Assembly: GCA_945910005.1 (NCBI GenBank)
Contig: CAMDTW010000269.1
Span: 1-64,000, forward strand
Direction: 5' to 3'
DNA from: Isoperla grammatica
Taxonomy: Eukaryota > Arthropoda > Insecta > Plecoptera > Perlodidae
Length of the DNA: 64,000 nt
How positions within the stretch are numbered: the first letter of the stretch is position 1; the number at the start of each line of letters is the position of its first letter. The notes under the pieces are model-generated. The model was given only the letters and a program-made list of their open reading frames with translations. It searched no databases and was not told where the DNA came from. Of the stretch, positions 1-10,560 are shown piece after piece. A program made the position numbers and the translations under genes.

Positions 1-324
1 TTCTTCAAGAGTATAATGAAAATGCATAAATTGAGTTTTTTCGTCGTTTTTGGTTAAAATATGCATAAAATATAGAAATTGGCTGATTTTAGTCTATCTA
101 CCACAAACTTCCAGTTTTAAGAGGAATCTTGCATACGGCTGGGATTCCTAAGGGTTTCAACCAAATTGCACAAATCGTTGTTTTAGAGCGTTTCAGGCTC
201 CAAAAAGCACAATTTGTCCATTTCGTCACATTTCGATAACTTCTATAGAAGTTACACCCTCCGTCGAAAAATAAGAATTATAGGTTGCATTCTTCAAGAG
301 TATAATGAAAATGCATAAATTGAG

Positions 325-361
325 TTTTTTCGTCGTTTTTGGTTAAAATATGCATAAAAAA
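325..361 (+). repeat. Phased T and A tracts with duplicated atgcataaa
   Basis: A T6 tract (325-330) and a T5 tract (336-340) have centres 10.5 bp apart, followed by AAAA (345-348) and A6 (356-361). This near-helical spacing of A/T tracts, separated by cgtcg, predicts intrinsic curvature, a common satellite property. The tracts lie between two copies of atgcataaa that start 39 bp apart within the monomer. Nearly all monomers keep the cgtcg spacer; B-patch monomers read ggtcg. Curvature is an inference from spacing only. Confidence 0.6.
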
Positions 362-525
362 TAGAAATTGGCTGATTTCAGTCTATCTACCACAAACTTC
401 CAGTTTTAAGAGGAATCTTGCATACGGCCGGGATTCCTAAGGGTTTCAACCAAAGTTGACAAATCGTTGTTTTAGAGCGTTTCAGGCTCCAATAAGCACA
501 ATTTGTCCATTTCGTCACATTTCGA

Positions 526-543
526 TAACTTCTATAGAAGTTA
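526..543. repeat. Perfect 18-bp palindrome in the monomer
   Basis: taacttctatagaagtta reads the same on both strands and lies at offset 237-254 of most monomers (237-254 in the first, 526-543 in the second). It is the longest perfect inverted repeat I see within the monomer. Many copies keep it, some carry single changes (aatttctatagaagtt, atattttctatag, cttctgtag, cttctaaag), and all B-patch monomers lose the symmetry (taactactttagaagtta). It could form a small cruciform or be a dimeric protein site. The sequence alone does not show either. Confidence 0.8.
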
Positions 544-867
544 CACCCTCCGTCGAAAAATAAGAATTATAGGTTGCATTCTTCAAGAGTATAATGAAAA
601 TGCATAAATTGAGTTTTTTCGTCGTTTTTGGTTAAAATATGCATCAAAAATAGACATTGGCTGATTTCAGTCTATCTACCACAAACTTCCAGTTTTAAGA
701 GGAATCTTGCATACGGCCGGGATTCCTAAGGGTTTCAACCAAAGTTAACAAATCGTTGTTTTAGAGCGTTTCAGGCTCCAATAAGCACAATTTGTCCATT
801 TCGTCACATTTCGATAACTTCTATAGAAGTTACACCCTCCGTTGAAAAATAAGAATTATAGGCTGCA

Positions 868-1155
868 TTCTTCAAGAGTAAAATGAAAATGCATAAATTG
901 AGTTTTTTCGTCGTTTTTGGTTAAAATATGCATAAAAAATAGAAATTGGCTGATTTCAGTCTATCTACCACAAACATCCAGTTTTAAGAGGATCTTGCAT
1001 ACGGCTGGGATTCCTAAGGGTTTCAACCAAAGTTGACAAATCGTTGTTTTAGAGCGTTTCAGGCTCCAATAAGCACAATTTGTCCATTTCGTCACATTTC
1101 GATAACTTCTATAGAAGTTACACCCTCCGTCGAAAAATAAGAATTATAGGTTGCA
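868..1155 (+). repeat. 288-bp monomer variant (acatcc plus gaggatc)
   Basis: The monomer lacks one A in gaggaatc, giving gaggatc, and always carries caaacatccag instead of caaacttccag. I count ten copies by the gaggatc string: 988, 11,678, 13,699, 20,633, 22,366, 24,965, 26,698, 30,165, 32,764 and 46,073. The two changes never separate in these copies, which points to one founder spread by block duplication. The copies at 868, 20.5 kb, 24.8 kb and 32.6 kb also share gagtaaaatg in place of gagtataatg. Confidence 0.9.
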
Positions 1156-1444
1156 TTCTTCAAGAGTATAATGAAAATGCATAAATTGAGTTTTTTCGTC
1201 GTTTTTGGTTAAAATATGCATCAAAAATAGACATTGGCTGATTTCAGTCTATCTACCACAAACTTCCAGTTTTAAGAGGAATCTTGCATACGGCCGGGAT
1301 TCCTAAGGGTTTCAACCAAAGTTGACAAATCGTTGTTTTAGAGCGTTTCAGGCTCCAATAAGCACAATTTGTCCATTTCGTCACATTTCGATAACTTCTA
1401 TAGAAGTTACACCCTCCGTCGAAAAATAAGAATTATAGGTTGCA
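1156..1444 (+). repeat. C-derived monomer with catcaaaaatagac
   Basis: This monomer has catcaaaaatagacatt where ordinary copies have cataaaaaatagaaatt, with otherwise C-type states. The variant recurs in many blocks, including about 640, 11,910, 12,490, 13,930, 14,510, 19,710, 20,865, 22,600, 25,197, 30,397, 32,997, 34,457, 46,305, 47,170, 49,490, 50,640 and 55,557. It often follows the 288-bp monomer (868-1,155, 11,556, 13,577, 20,513, 24,845, 32,644, 45,95x), so the pair behaves as a unit that was copied together. Confidence 0.88.
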
Positions 1445-2548
1445 TTCTTCAAGAGTATAATGAAAATGCATAAATTGAGTTTTTTCGTCGTTTTTGGTTA
1501 AAATATGCATAAAATATAGAAATTGGCTGATTTTAGTCAATCTACCACAAACTTCCAGTTTTAAGAGGAATCTTGCATACGGCTGGGATTCCTAAGGGTT
1601 TCAAAAAGTTGACAAATCGTTGTTTTAGAGCGTTTCAGGCTCCAATAAGCACAATTTTTCCATTTCGTCACATTTCGATAACTTCTATAGAAGTTACACC
1701 CTCCGTCGATAAATAAGAATTATAGGTTGCATTCTTCAAGAGTATAATGAAAATGCATAAATGTAGTTTTTTCGTCGTTTTTGGTTAAAATATGCATAAA
1801 AAATAGAAATTGGCTGATTTCAGTCTATCTACCACAAACTTCCAGTTTAAAGAGGAATCTTGCATACGGCCGGGATTCCTAAGGGTTTCAACCAAAGTTG
1901 ACAAATCGTTGTTTTAGAGCGTTTCAGGCTCCAATAAGCTCAATTTGTCCATTTCGTCACATTTCGATTACTTCTATAGAAGTTACACCCTCCGTTGAAA
2001 AATAAGAATTATAAGCTGCATTCTTCAAGAGTATAATGAAAATGCATAAATTGAGTTTTTTCGTCGTTTTTGGTTAAAATATGCATAAAATATAGAAATT
2101 GGCTGATTTTAGTCTATCTGACACAAACTTCCAGTTTTAAGAGGAATCTTGCATACGGCTGGGATTCCTAAGGGTTTCAACCAAATTGCACAAATCGTTG
2201 TTTTAGAGCGTTTCAGGCTCCAATAAGCACAATTTGTCCATTTCGTCACATTTCGATAACTTCTATAGAAGTTACACCCTCCGTCGAAAAATAAGAATTA
2301 TAGGTTGCATTCTTCAAGAGTATAATGAAAATGCATAAATTGAGTTTTTTCGTCGTTTTGAGTTAAAATATGCATAAAAAATAGAAGTTGGCTGATTTCA
2401 GTCTATCTACCACAAACTTCCAGTTTTAAGAGGAATCTTGCATACGGCTGGGATTCCTAAGGGTTTCAACCAAAGTTGACAAATCGTTGTTTTAGAGCGT
2501 TTCAGGCTCCAATAAGCACAATTTGTCCATTTTGTCACATTTCGATAA

Positions 2549-2644
2549 CTACTTTAGAAGTTACACAAACCGTTGAAAAATAATAATGTTAGTGTGCATT
2601 CTGAAAGAGTATTATGAAAATGCATAAATTGAGTTTTTTGGTCG
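2549..2644 (+). repeat. Diverged junction patch (B patch), first of 31
   Basis: Across one monomer boundary the usual cttctatag, caccctccg, aagaattataggttg, cttcaagagtataatg and ttcgtcg are replaced by actactttag, cacaaaccg or caccaaccg, aataatgttagtgtg, ctgaaagagtattatg and (usually) ttggtcg. Flanking parts of the same monomers are ordinary. The string gttagtgtgcatt starts at 2588, 3744, 5189, 8946, 12413, 14434, 15301, 17035, 20214, 22812, 23389, 24545, 27144, 30611, 31188, 32344, 34672, 35249, 38139, 43052, 46808, 47964, 50281, 52301, 52880, 54036, 56348, 57503, 58948, 62705 and 62994. Spacings are whole numbers of monomers, within a few bases. At 12,413, 14,434, 20,214, 24,545, 32,344 and 62,705 the right end has reverted to ttcgtcg, a shorter patch. 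Confidence 0.9.
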
Positions 2645-4332
2645 TTTTTGGTTAAAATATGCATAAAATATAGAAATTGGCTGATTTTAGTCTATCTACC
2701 ACAAACTTCCAGTTTTAAGAGGAATCTTGCATACGGCCGGGATTCCTAAGGGTTGCAACCAAAGTTGACAAATCGTTGTTTTAGAGCGTTTCAAGCTCCA
2801 ATAAGCACAATTTGTCCATTTCGTCACATTTCGATAACTTCTATAGAAGTTACACCCTCCGTCGAAAAATAAGAATTATAGGTTGCATTCTTCAAGAGTA
2901 TAATGAAAATGCATAAATTGAGTTTTTTCGTCGTTTTTGGTTAAAATATGCATAAAAAATAGAAATTGGCTGATTTCAGTCTATCTACCACAAACTTCCA
3001 GTTTTAAGAGGAATCTTGCATACGGCCGGGATTCCTAAGGGTTTCAACCAAAGTTGACAAATCGTTGTTTTAGAGCGTTTCAGGCTCCAATAAGCACAAT
3101 TTGTCCATTTCGTCACATTTCGATAACTTCTATAGAAGTTACACCCTCCGTTGAAAAATAAGAATTATAGGCTGCATTCTTCAAGAGTATAATGAAAATG
3201 CATAAATTGAGTTTTTTCGTCGTTTTTGGTTAAAATATGCATACAATATAGAAATTGGCTGATTTTAGTCTATCTACCACAAACTTCCAGTTTTAACAGG
3301 AATCTTGCATACGGCTGGGATTCCTAAGGGTTTCTACCAAATTGCACAAATCGTTGTTTTAGAGCGTTTCAGGCTCCAATAAGCACAATTTGTCAATTTC
3401 GTCGCATTTCGATTACTTCTATAGAAGTTACACCCTCCGTTGAAAAATAAGAATTATAGGCTGCATTCTTCAAGAGTATAATGAAAATGCATAAATTGAG
3501 TTTTTTCGTCGTTTTTGGTTAAAATATGCATAAAAAATAGAAGTTGGCTGATTTCAGTCTATCTACCACAAACTTCCAGTTTTAAGAGGAATCTTGCATA
3601 CGGCTGGGATTCCTAAGGGTTTCAACCAAAGTTGACAAATCGTTGTTTTAGAGCGTTTTAGGCTCCAATAAGCACAATTTGTCCATTTCGTCACATTTCG
3701 ATAACTACTTTAGAAGTTACACCAACCGTTGAAAAATAATAATGTTAGTGTGCATTGTGAAAGAGTATTATGAAAATGCATAAGTTGAGTTTTTTGGTCG
3801 TTTTTGGTTAAAATATGCATAAAATATAGAAATTGGCTGATTTTAGTCTATCTACCACAAACTTCCAGTTTTAAGAGGAATCTTGCATACGGCCGGGATT
3901 TCTAAGGGTTTCAACCAAAGTTGACAAATCGTTGTTTTAGAGCGTTTTAGGCTCCAATAAGCACAATTTGTCCATTTTGTCACATTTCGATAACTTCTAT
4001 AGAAGTTACACCCTCCGTTGAAAAATAAGAATTATAGGCTGCATTCTTCAAGAGTATAATGAAAATGCATAAATTGAGTTTTTTCGTCGTTTTTGGTTAA
4101 AATATGCATAAAATATAGAAATTGGCTGATTTTAGTCTATCTACTACAAACTTCCAGTTTTAAGAGGAATCTTGCATACGGCTGGGATTCCTAAGGGTTT
4201 CAACCAAATTGCACAAATCGTTGTTTTAGAGCGTTTCAGGCTCCAATTAGCACAATTTGTCCATTTCGTCACATTTCGATAACTTCTATAGAAGTTACAC
4301 CCTCCGTTGAAAAATAAGAATTATAGGCTGCA

Positions 4333-4621
4333 TTCTTCAAGAGTATAATGAAAATGCATAAATTGAGTTTTTTCGTCGTTTTTGGTTAAAATATGCATAA
4401 AATATAGAAATTGGCTGATTTTAGTCTATCTACCACAAACTTCCAGTTTTAAGAGGAATCTTGCATACGGCTGGGATTCCTAAGGGTTTCAACCAAATTG
4501 CACAAATCGTTGTTTTAGAGCGTTTCAGGCTCCAATAAGCACAATTTGTCCATTTCGTCACATTTCGATAACTTCTATAGAAGTTACACCCTCCGTCGAA
4601 AAATAAGAATTATAGGTTGCA
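4333..4621 (+). repeat. Representative T-type satellite monomer
   Basis: This full 289-bp monomer has the alternative set of linked states: ataaaatatag, gattttagtc, ggctggg and ccaaattgcac. The four states are spread over about 100 bp and mostly travel together, so T and C are true subtypes. T and C monomers do not alternate strictly, so there is no regular dimer. Recombinants exist, for example the monomers at about 2,599 and 3,755 (T-type left half, ggccggg and gttgac on the right) and the one at 15,021-15,309 (aaaatatag with gatttcagtc, ggctggg and gttgac). A sub-branch has agtcaatc instead of agtctatc, for example at 1,445, 8,667 and 39,976. Confidence 0.92.
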
Positions 4622-7512
4622 TTCTTCAAGAGTATAATGAAAATGCATAAATTGAGTTTTTTCGTCGTTTTTAGTTAAAATATGCATAAAAAATAGAAAT
4701 TGGCTGATTTCAGTCTATCTACCACAAACTTCCAGTTTTAAGAGGAATCTTGCATACGGCCGGGATTCCTAAGGGTTTCAACCAAAGTTGACAAATCGTT
4801 GTTTTAGAGCGTTTCAGGCTCCAATAAGCACAATTTGTCCATTTCGTCACATTTCGATAATTTCTATAGAAGTTACACCCTCCGTTGAAAAATAAGAATT
4901 ATAGGCTGCATTCTTCAAGAGTATAATGAAAATGCATAAATTGAGTTTTTTCGTCGTTTTTGGTTAAAATATGCATAAAACATAGAAATTGGCTGATTTT
5001 AGTCTATCTACCACAAACTTCCAGTTTTAAGAGGAATCTTGCATACGGCTGGGATTCCAAAGGGTTTCAACCAAAGTTGACAAATCGTTGTTTTAGAGCG
5101 TTTCAGGCTCCAATAAGCACAATTTGTCCATTTCGTCACATTTCGATAACTACTTTAGAAGTTACACCAACCGTTAAAAAATAATAATGTTAGTGTGCAT
5201 TCTGAAAGAGTATTATGAAAATGCATAAATTGAGTTTTTTGGTCGTTTTTGGTTAAAATATGCATAAAATATAGAAATTGGCTGATTTTAGTCTATCTAC
5301 CACAAACTTCCAGTTTTAAGAGGAATCTTGCATACGGCCATGATTTCTAAGGGTTTCAACCAAAGTTGACAAATCGTTGTTTTAGAGCGTTTTAGGCTCC
5401 AATAAGCACAATTTGTCCATTTTGTCACATTTCGATAACTTCTTTAGAAGTTACACCCTCCGTTGAAAAACAAGAATTATAGGCTGCATTCTTCAAGAGT
5501 ATATTGAAAATGCATAAATTGAGTTTTTTCGTCGTTTTTGGTTAAAATATGCATAAAATATAGAAATTGGCTGATTTTAGGTCTATCTACCACAAACTTC
5601 CAGTTTTAAGAGGAATCTTGCATACGGCTTGGATTCCTATGGGTTTCAACCAAATTGCACAAATCGTTGTTTAAGAGCGTTTCAGGCTCCAATAAGCACA
5701 ATTTGTCCATTTCGTCACATTTCGATAACTTCTATAGAAGTTACACCCTCCGTCGAAAAATGAGAATTATAGGTTGCATTCTTCAAGAGTATAATGAAAA
5801 TGCATAAATTGAGTTTTTTCGTCGTTTGTGGTTAAAATATGCAAAAAATATAGAAATTGGCTGATTTCAGTCTATCTACCACAAACTTCCAGTTTTAAGA
5901 GGAATCTTGCATACGGCCGGGATTCCTAAGGGTTTCAACCAAAGTTGACAAATCGTTGTTTTACAGCGTTTCAGGCTCCAATAAGCACAATTTGTCCATT
6001 TCGTCACATTTCGATAACTTCTATAGAAGTTACACCCTCCGTCGAAAAATAAGAATTATAGGTTGCATTCTTCAAGAGTATAATGAAATGCATAAATTGA
6101 GTTTTTTCGTCGTTTTTGGTTAAAATATGCATAAAAAATAGAAATTGGCTGATTTCAGTCTATCTACCACAAACTTCCAGTTTTAAGAGGAATCTTGCAT
6201 ACAGCCGGGATTCCTAAGGGTTTCAACCAAAGTTGACAAATCGTTGTTTAAGAGCGTTTCAGGCTCCAATAAGCACAATTTGTCCATTTCGTCACATTTC
6301 GATAACTTCTATAGAAGTTACACCCTCCGTTGAAAAATAAGAATTATAGGCTGCATTCTTCAAGACTATAATGAAAATGCATAAATTGAGTTTTTTCGTC
6401 GTTTTTGGTTAAAATTTGCATAAAATATAGAAATTGGCTGATTTTAGTCTATCTACCACAAACTTCCAGTTTTAAGAGGAATCTTGCATACGTCTGGGAT
6501 TCCTAAGGGTTTCAACCAAATTGCACAAATCGTTGTTTTAGAGCGTTTCAGGCTCCAATAAGCACAATTTGTCCATTTCGTCACATTTCGATAACTTCTA
6601 TTAAAAGTTAAACCCTCCGTCGAAAAATAAGAATTATAGGTTGCATTCTTCAAGAGTATAATGAAAATGCATAAATTGAGTTTTTTCGTCGTTTTTGGTT
6701 AAAATATGCATAAAAAATAGAAATTAAATGATTTCAGTCTATCTACCACAAACTTCCAGTTTTAAGAGGAATCTTGCATACGGCCGGGTTTCCTAAGGGT
6801 TTCAACCAAAGTTGACAAATCGTTGTTTTAGAGCGTTTCAGGCTCCAATAAGCACAATTTTTCCATTTCGTCACATTTCGATAACTTCTATAGAAGTTAC
6901 ACCCTCCGTCGATAAATAAGAATTATAGGTTGCATTCTTCAAGAGTATAATGAAAATGCATAAATGTAGTTTTTTCGTCGTTTTTGGTTAAAATATGCAT
7001 AAAAAATAGAAATTGGCTGATTTCAGTCTATCTACCACAAACTTCCAGTTTAAAGAGGAATCTTGCATACGGCCGGGATTCCTAAGGGTTTCAACCAAAG
7101 TTGACAAATCGTTGTTTTAGAGCGTTTCAGGCTCCAATAAGCACAATTTGTCCATTTCGTCACATTTCGATAACTTCTATAGAAGTTACACCCTCCGTCG
7201 AAAAATAAGAATTATAGGTTGCATTCTTCAAGAGTATAATGAAAATGCATAAATTGAGTTTTTTCGTCGTTTTTGGTTAAAATATGCATAAAAAATAGAA
7301 ATTGGCTGATTTCAGTCTATCTACCACAAACTTCCAGTTTTAAGAGGAATCTTGCATACGGCCGGGATTCCTAAGGGTTTCAACCAAAGTTGACAAATCG
7401 TTGTTTTAGAGCGTTTCAGGCTCCAATAAGCACAATTTGTCCATTTCGTCACATTTCGATAACTTCTATAGAAGTTACACCCTCCGTTGAAAAATAAGAA
7501 TTATAGGCTGCA

Positions 7513-10500
7513 TTCTTCAAGAGTATAATGAAAATGCATAAATTGAGTTTTTTCGTCGTTTTTGGTTAAAATATGCATAAAATATAGAAATTGGCTGATT
7601 TTAGTCTATCTTCCACAAACTTCCAGTTTTAAGAGGAATCTTGCATACGGCTGGGATTCCTAAGGGTTTCAACCAAATTGCACAAATCGTTGTTTTAGAG
7701 CGTTTCAGGCTCCAATAAGCACAATTTGTCCATTTCGTCACATTTCGATAATTTCTATAGAAGTTACACCCTTCGTCGAAAAATAAGAATTATAGGTTGC
7801 ATTCTTCAAGAGTATAATGAAAATCCATAAATTGAGTTTTTTCGTCGTTTTTGGTTAAAATATGCATAAAAAATAGAAATTGGCTGATTTCAGTCTATCT
7901 AACACAAACTTCCAGTTTTAAGAGGAATCTTGCATACGGCCGGGATTCCTAAGGGTTTCAACCAAAGTTGACAAATCGTTGTTTAAGAGCGTTTTAGGCT
8001 CCAATAAGCACAATTTGTCCATTTCGTCACATTTCGATAACTTCTATAGAAGTTACACCCTCCGTCGAAAAATAAGAATTATAGGTTGCATTCTTCAAGA
8101 GTATAATGAAAATGCATAAATTGAGTTTTTTCGTCGTTTTTGGTTAAAATATGCATAAAAAATAGAAATTGGCTGATTTCAGTCTATCTACCACAAACTT
8201 CCAGTTTTAAGAGGAATCTTGCATACGGCCGGGATTCCTAAGGGTTTCAACCAAAGTTAACAATTCGTTGTTTTACAGCGTTTCAGGCTCCAATAAGCAC
8301 AATTTGTCCATTTCGTCAAATTTCGATAACTTCTATAGAAGTTACACCCTCCGTCGAAAAATAAGAATTATAGGTTGCATTCTTCAAGAGTATAATGAAA
8401 ATGCATAAATTGAGTTTTTCGTCGTTTTTGGTTAAAATATGCATAAAAAATAGAAATTGGCTGATTTCAGTCTATCTACCACAAACTTCCAGTTTTAAGA
8501 GGAATCTTGCATACGGCCGGGATTCCTAAGGGTTTCAACTAAAGTTGACAAATCGTTGTTTTAGAGCGTTTCAGGCTCCAATAAGCACAATTTTTCCATT
8601 TCGTCACATTTCGATAACTTCTATAGAAGTTACACCCTCCGTCGAAAAATAAGAATTATAGGTTGCATTCTTCAAGAGTATAATGAAAATGCATAAATTG
8701 AGTTTTTTCGTCGTTTTTGGTTAAAATATGCATAAAATATAGAAATTGGCTGATTTTAGTCAATCTACCACAAACTTCCAGTTTTAAGAGGAATCTTGCA
8801 TACGGCTGGGATTCCTAAGGGTTTCAACCAAATTGCACAAATCGTTGTTTTAGAGCGTTTCAGGCTCCAATAAGCACAATTTGTCCATTTCGTCACATTT
8901 CGATAACTACTTTAGAAGTTACACAAACCGTTGAAAAATAATAATGTTAGTGTGCATTCTGAAAGAGTATTATGAAAATGCATAAATTGAGTTTTTTGGT
9001 CGTTTTTGGTTAAAATATGCATAAAATATAGAAATTGGCTGATTTTAGTCTATCTACCACAAACTTCCAGTTTTAAGAGGAATCTTGCATACGGCCGGGA
9101 TTCCTAAGGGTTTCAACCAAAGTTGACAAATCGTTGTTTAAGAGCGTTTCAAGCTCCAATAAGCACAATTTGTCCATTTCGTCACATTTCGATAACTTCT
9201 ATAGAAGTTACACCCTCCGTCGAAAAATAAGAATTATAGGTTGCATTCTTCAAGATTATATTGAAAATGCATAAATTGAGTTTTTTCGTCGTTTTTGGTT
9301 AAAATATGCATAAAAAATAGAAATTGGCTGATTTCAGTCTATCTACCACAAACTTCCAGTTTTAAGAGGAATCTTGCATACGGCCGGGATTCCTAAGGGT
9401 TTCAACCAAAGTTGACAAATCGTTGTTTTAGAGCGTTTCAGGCTCCAATAAGCACAATTTGTCCATTTCGTCAAATTTCGATAACTTCTATAGAAGTTAC
9501 ACCCTCCGTTGAAAAAAAAGAATTATAGGCTGCATTCTTCAAGAGTATAATGAAAATGCATAAATTGTTTTTTTTTCGTCGTTTTTGGTTAAAATATGCA
9601 TAAAATATAGAAATTGGCTGATTTTAGTCTATCTTCCACAAACTTCCAGTTTTAAGAGGAATCTTGCATACGGCTGGGATTCCTAAGGGTTTCAACCAAA
9701 TTGCACAAATGGTTGTTTTAGAGCGTTTCAGGCTCCAATAAGCACAATTTGTCCATTTCGTCACATTTCGATAATTTCTATAGAAGTTACACCCTTCGTC
9801 GAAAAATAAGAATTATAGGTTGCATTCTTCAAGAGTATAATGAAAATCCATAAATTGAGTTTTTTCGTCGTTTTTGGTTAAAATATGCATAAAAAATAGA
9901 AATTGGCTGATTTCAGTCTATCTAACACAAACTTCCAGTTTTAAGAGGAATCTTGCATACGGCCGGGATTCCTAAGGGTTTCAACCAAAGTTGACAAATC
10001 GTTGTTTAAGGGCGTTTTAGGCTCCAATAAGCACAATATGTCCATTTCGTCACATTTCGATAACTTCTATAGAAGTTACACCCTCCGTCGAAAAATAAGA
10101 ATTATAGGTTGCATTCTTCAAGAGTATAATGAAAATGCATAAATTGAGTTTTTTCGTCGTTTTTGGTTAAAATATGCATAAAAAATAGAAATTGGCTGAT
10201 TTCAGTCTATCTACCACAAACTTCCAGTTTAAAGAGGAATCTTGCATACGGCCGGGATTCCTAAGGGTTTCAACCAAAGTTAACAATTCGTTGTTTTACA
10301 GCGTTTCAGGCTCCAATAAGCACAATTTGTCCATTTCGTCAAATTTCGATAACTTCTATAGAAGTTACACCCTCCGTCGAAAAATAAGAATTATAGGTTG
10401 CATTCTTCAAGAGTATAATGAAAATGCATAAATTGAGTTTTTTCGTCGTTTTTGGTTAAAATATGCATAAAAAATAGAAATTGGCTGATTTCAGTCTATC
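7513..10500 (+). repeat. 7-mer duplication, 2,023-bp period, second copy partial
   Basis: Private markers recur at an offset of 2,022-2,023 bp, seven monomers. cttccacaaac plus acccttcgtcg occurs at 7,513-7,801 and 9,535-9,824; aatccataaa plus ctaacac plus gtttaag...gttttagg at 7,802 and 9,825; gttaacaattcg plus tttacagcg plus gtcaaattt at about 8,250-8,330 and 10,273-10,350. The match ends in the next monomer, where the first copy has tcaactaaag and the second ccaaaatgac. Copy 2 has acquired its own changes (a longer T run near 9,569, aaatggttg, gggcgtttt, caatatgtcc), so this event looks older than the 10.5-14.6 kb duplication. Confidence 0.82.
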
Positions 10501-10560
10501 TACCACAAACTTCCAGTTTTAAGAGGAATCTTGCATACGGCCGGGATTCCTAAGGGTTTC

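Larger units (their letters stand above)
290..578 (+). repeat. Representative C-type satellite monomer
   Basis: This is one full 289-bp monomer of the commonest variant. Landmarks by offset: ttcttcaagag at 1, atgcataaa at about 22, a T6 and a T5 tract at about 36-51, a second atgcataaa at about 61, gatttcagtc at about 85, cttccagttttaagagg at about 118, catacggccgggattcc at about 132, ccaaagttgac at about 161, a palindrome at 237-254, and ccgtcgaaaaataag near the end. The C-type diagnostic states are aaaaaatag, gatttcagtc, ggccggg and aagttgac, which usually occur together. The ccgtcg near the end alternates with ccgttg among copies. Ten CpG sites lie in this monomer. Confidence 0.93.
1..7512 (+). 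repeat. Left block of mixed monomers (M1-M26)
   Basis: Twenty-six monomers in T, C, catcaaaa, 288-bp and B-patch forms occur here without an internal long duplication. Segments of this order recur later. About 1,733-3,176 (aaatgtag, tatctgacac, cacaaaccg, ggttgcaacc) reappears inside the 17-mer units at about 37.3-38.7 and 42.2-43.6 kb. About 3,177-5,199 (tttctacc, gtcaatttcgtcgc, cataagttg, ctactacaaac, aaaacatag) reappears at about 22.85-24.55 and 30.65-32.35 kb. About 5,779-6,960 (cgtttgtgg, atgaaatgc, cgtctggg, gataaataag) reappears at about 28.02-29.2, 36.13-37.3 and 41.04-42.2 kb. Local oddities include a 2-bp deletion near 1,605 and an extra G near 5,581. Confidence 0.85.

Noticed and set aside
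39..70. Promoter-like tataat/tataaa strings
   Set aside because: The sequence is about 65% A+T, such strings are expected by chance, and there is no gene to drive.
1..289. Transposon origin of the monomer (terminal inverted repeats or target-site duplication)
   Set aside because: No terminal inverted repeats longer than a few bases are seen at any phase of the monomer, apart from the internal palindrome. A link to a mobile element would need a database search.
421..440. CENP-B box in the catacggccggg region
   Set aside because: The required spacing TTCG-N4-A-N2-CGGG is not met on either strand: the position that should be A is G and there is no TTCG four bases before it.
526..543. Resemblance of ataacttctatagaagtta to recombinase half-sites such as loxP arms
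   Set aside because: The similarity is a few bases around aactt/aagtt, there is no proper spacer, and the motif is just the monomer palindrome repeated throughout the array.
4960..5184. Short recurrent open frames, for example 74-codon frames starting in atgcataaaa and 66- or 85-codon frames on the reverse strand
   Set aside because: They lie within single monomers, recur only where the same satellite variant recurs, and end at variant-dependent stops. Since 289 is not a multiple of three, the frame shifts each monomer. There is no sign of coding constraint.
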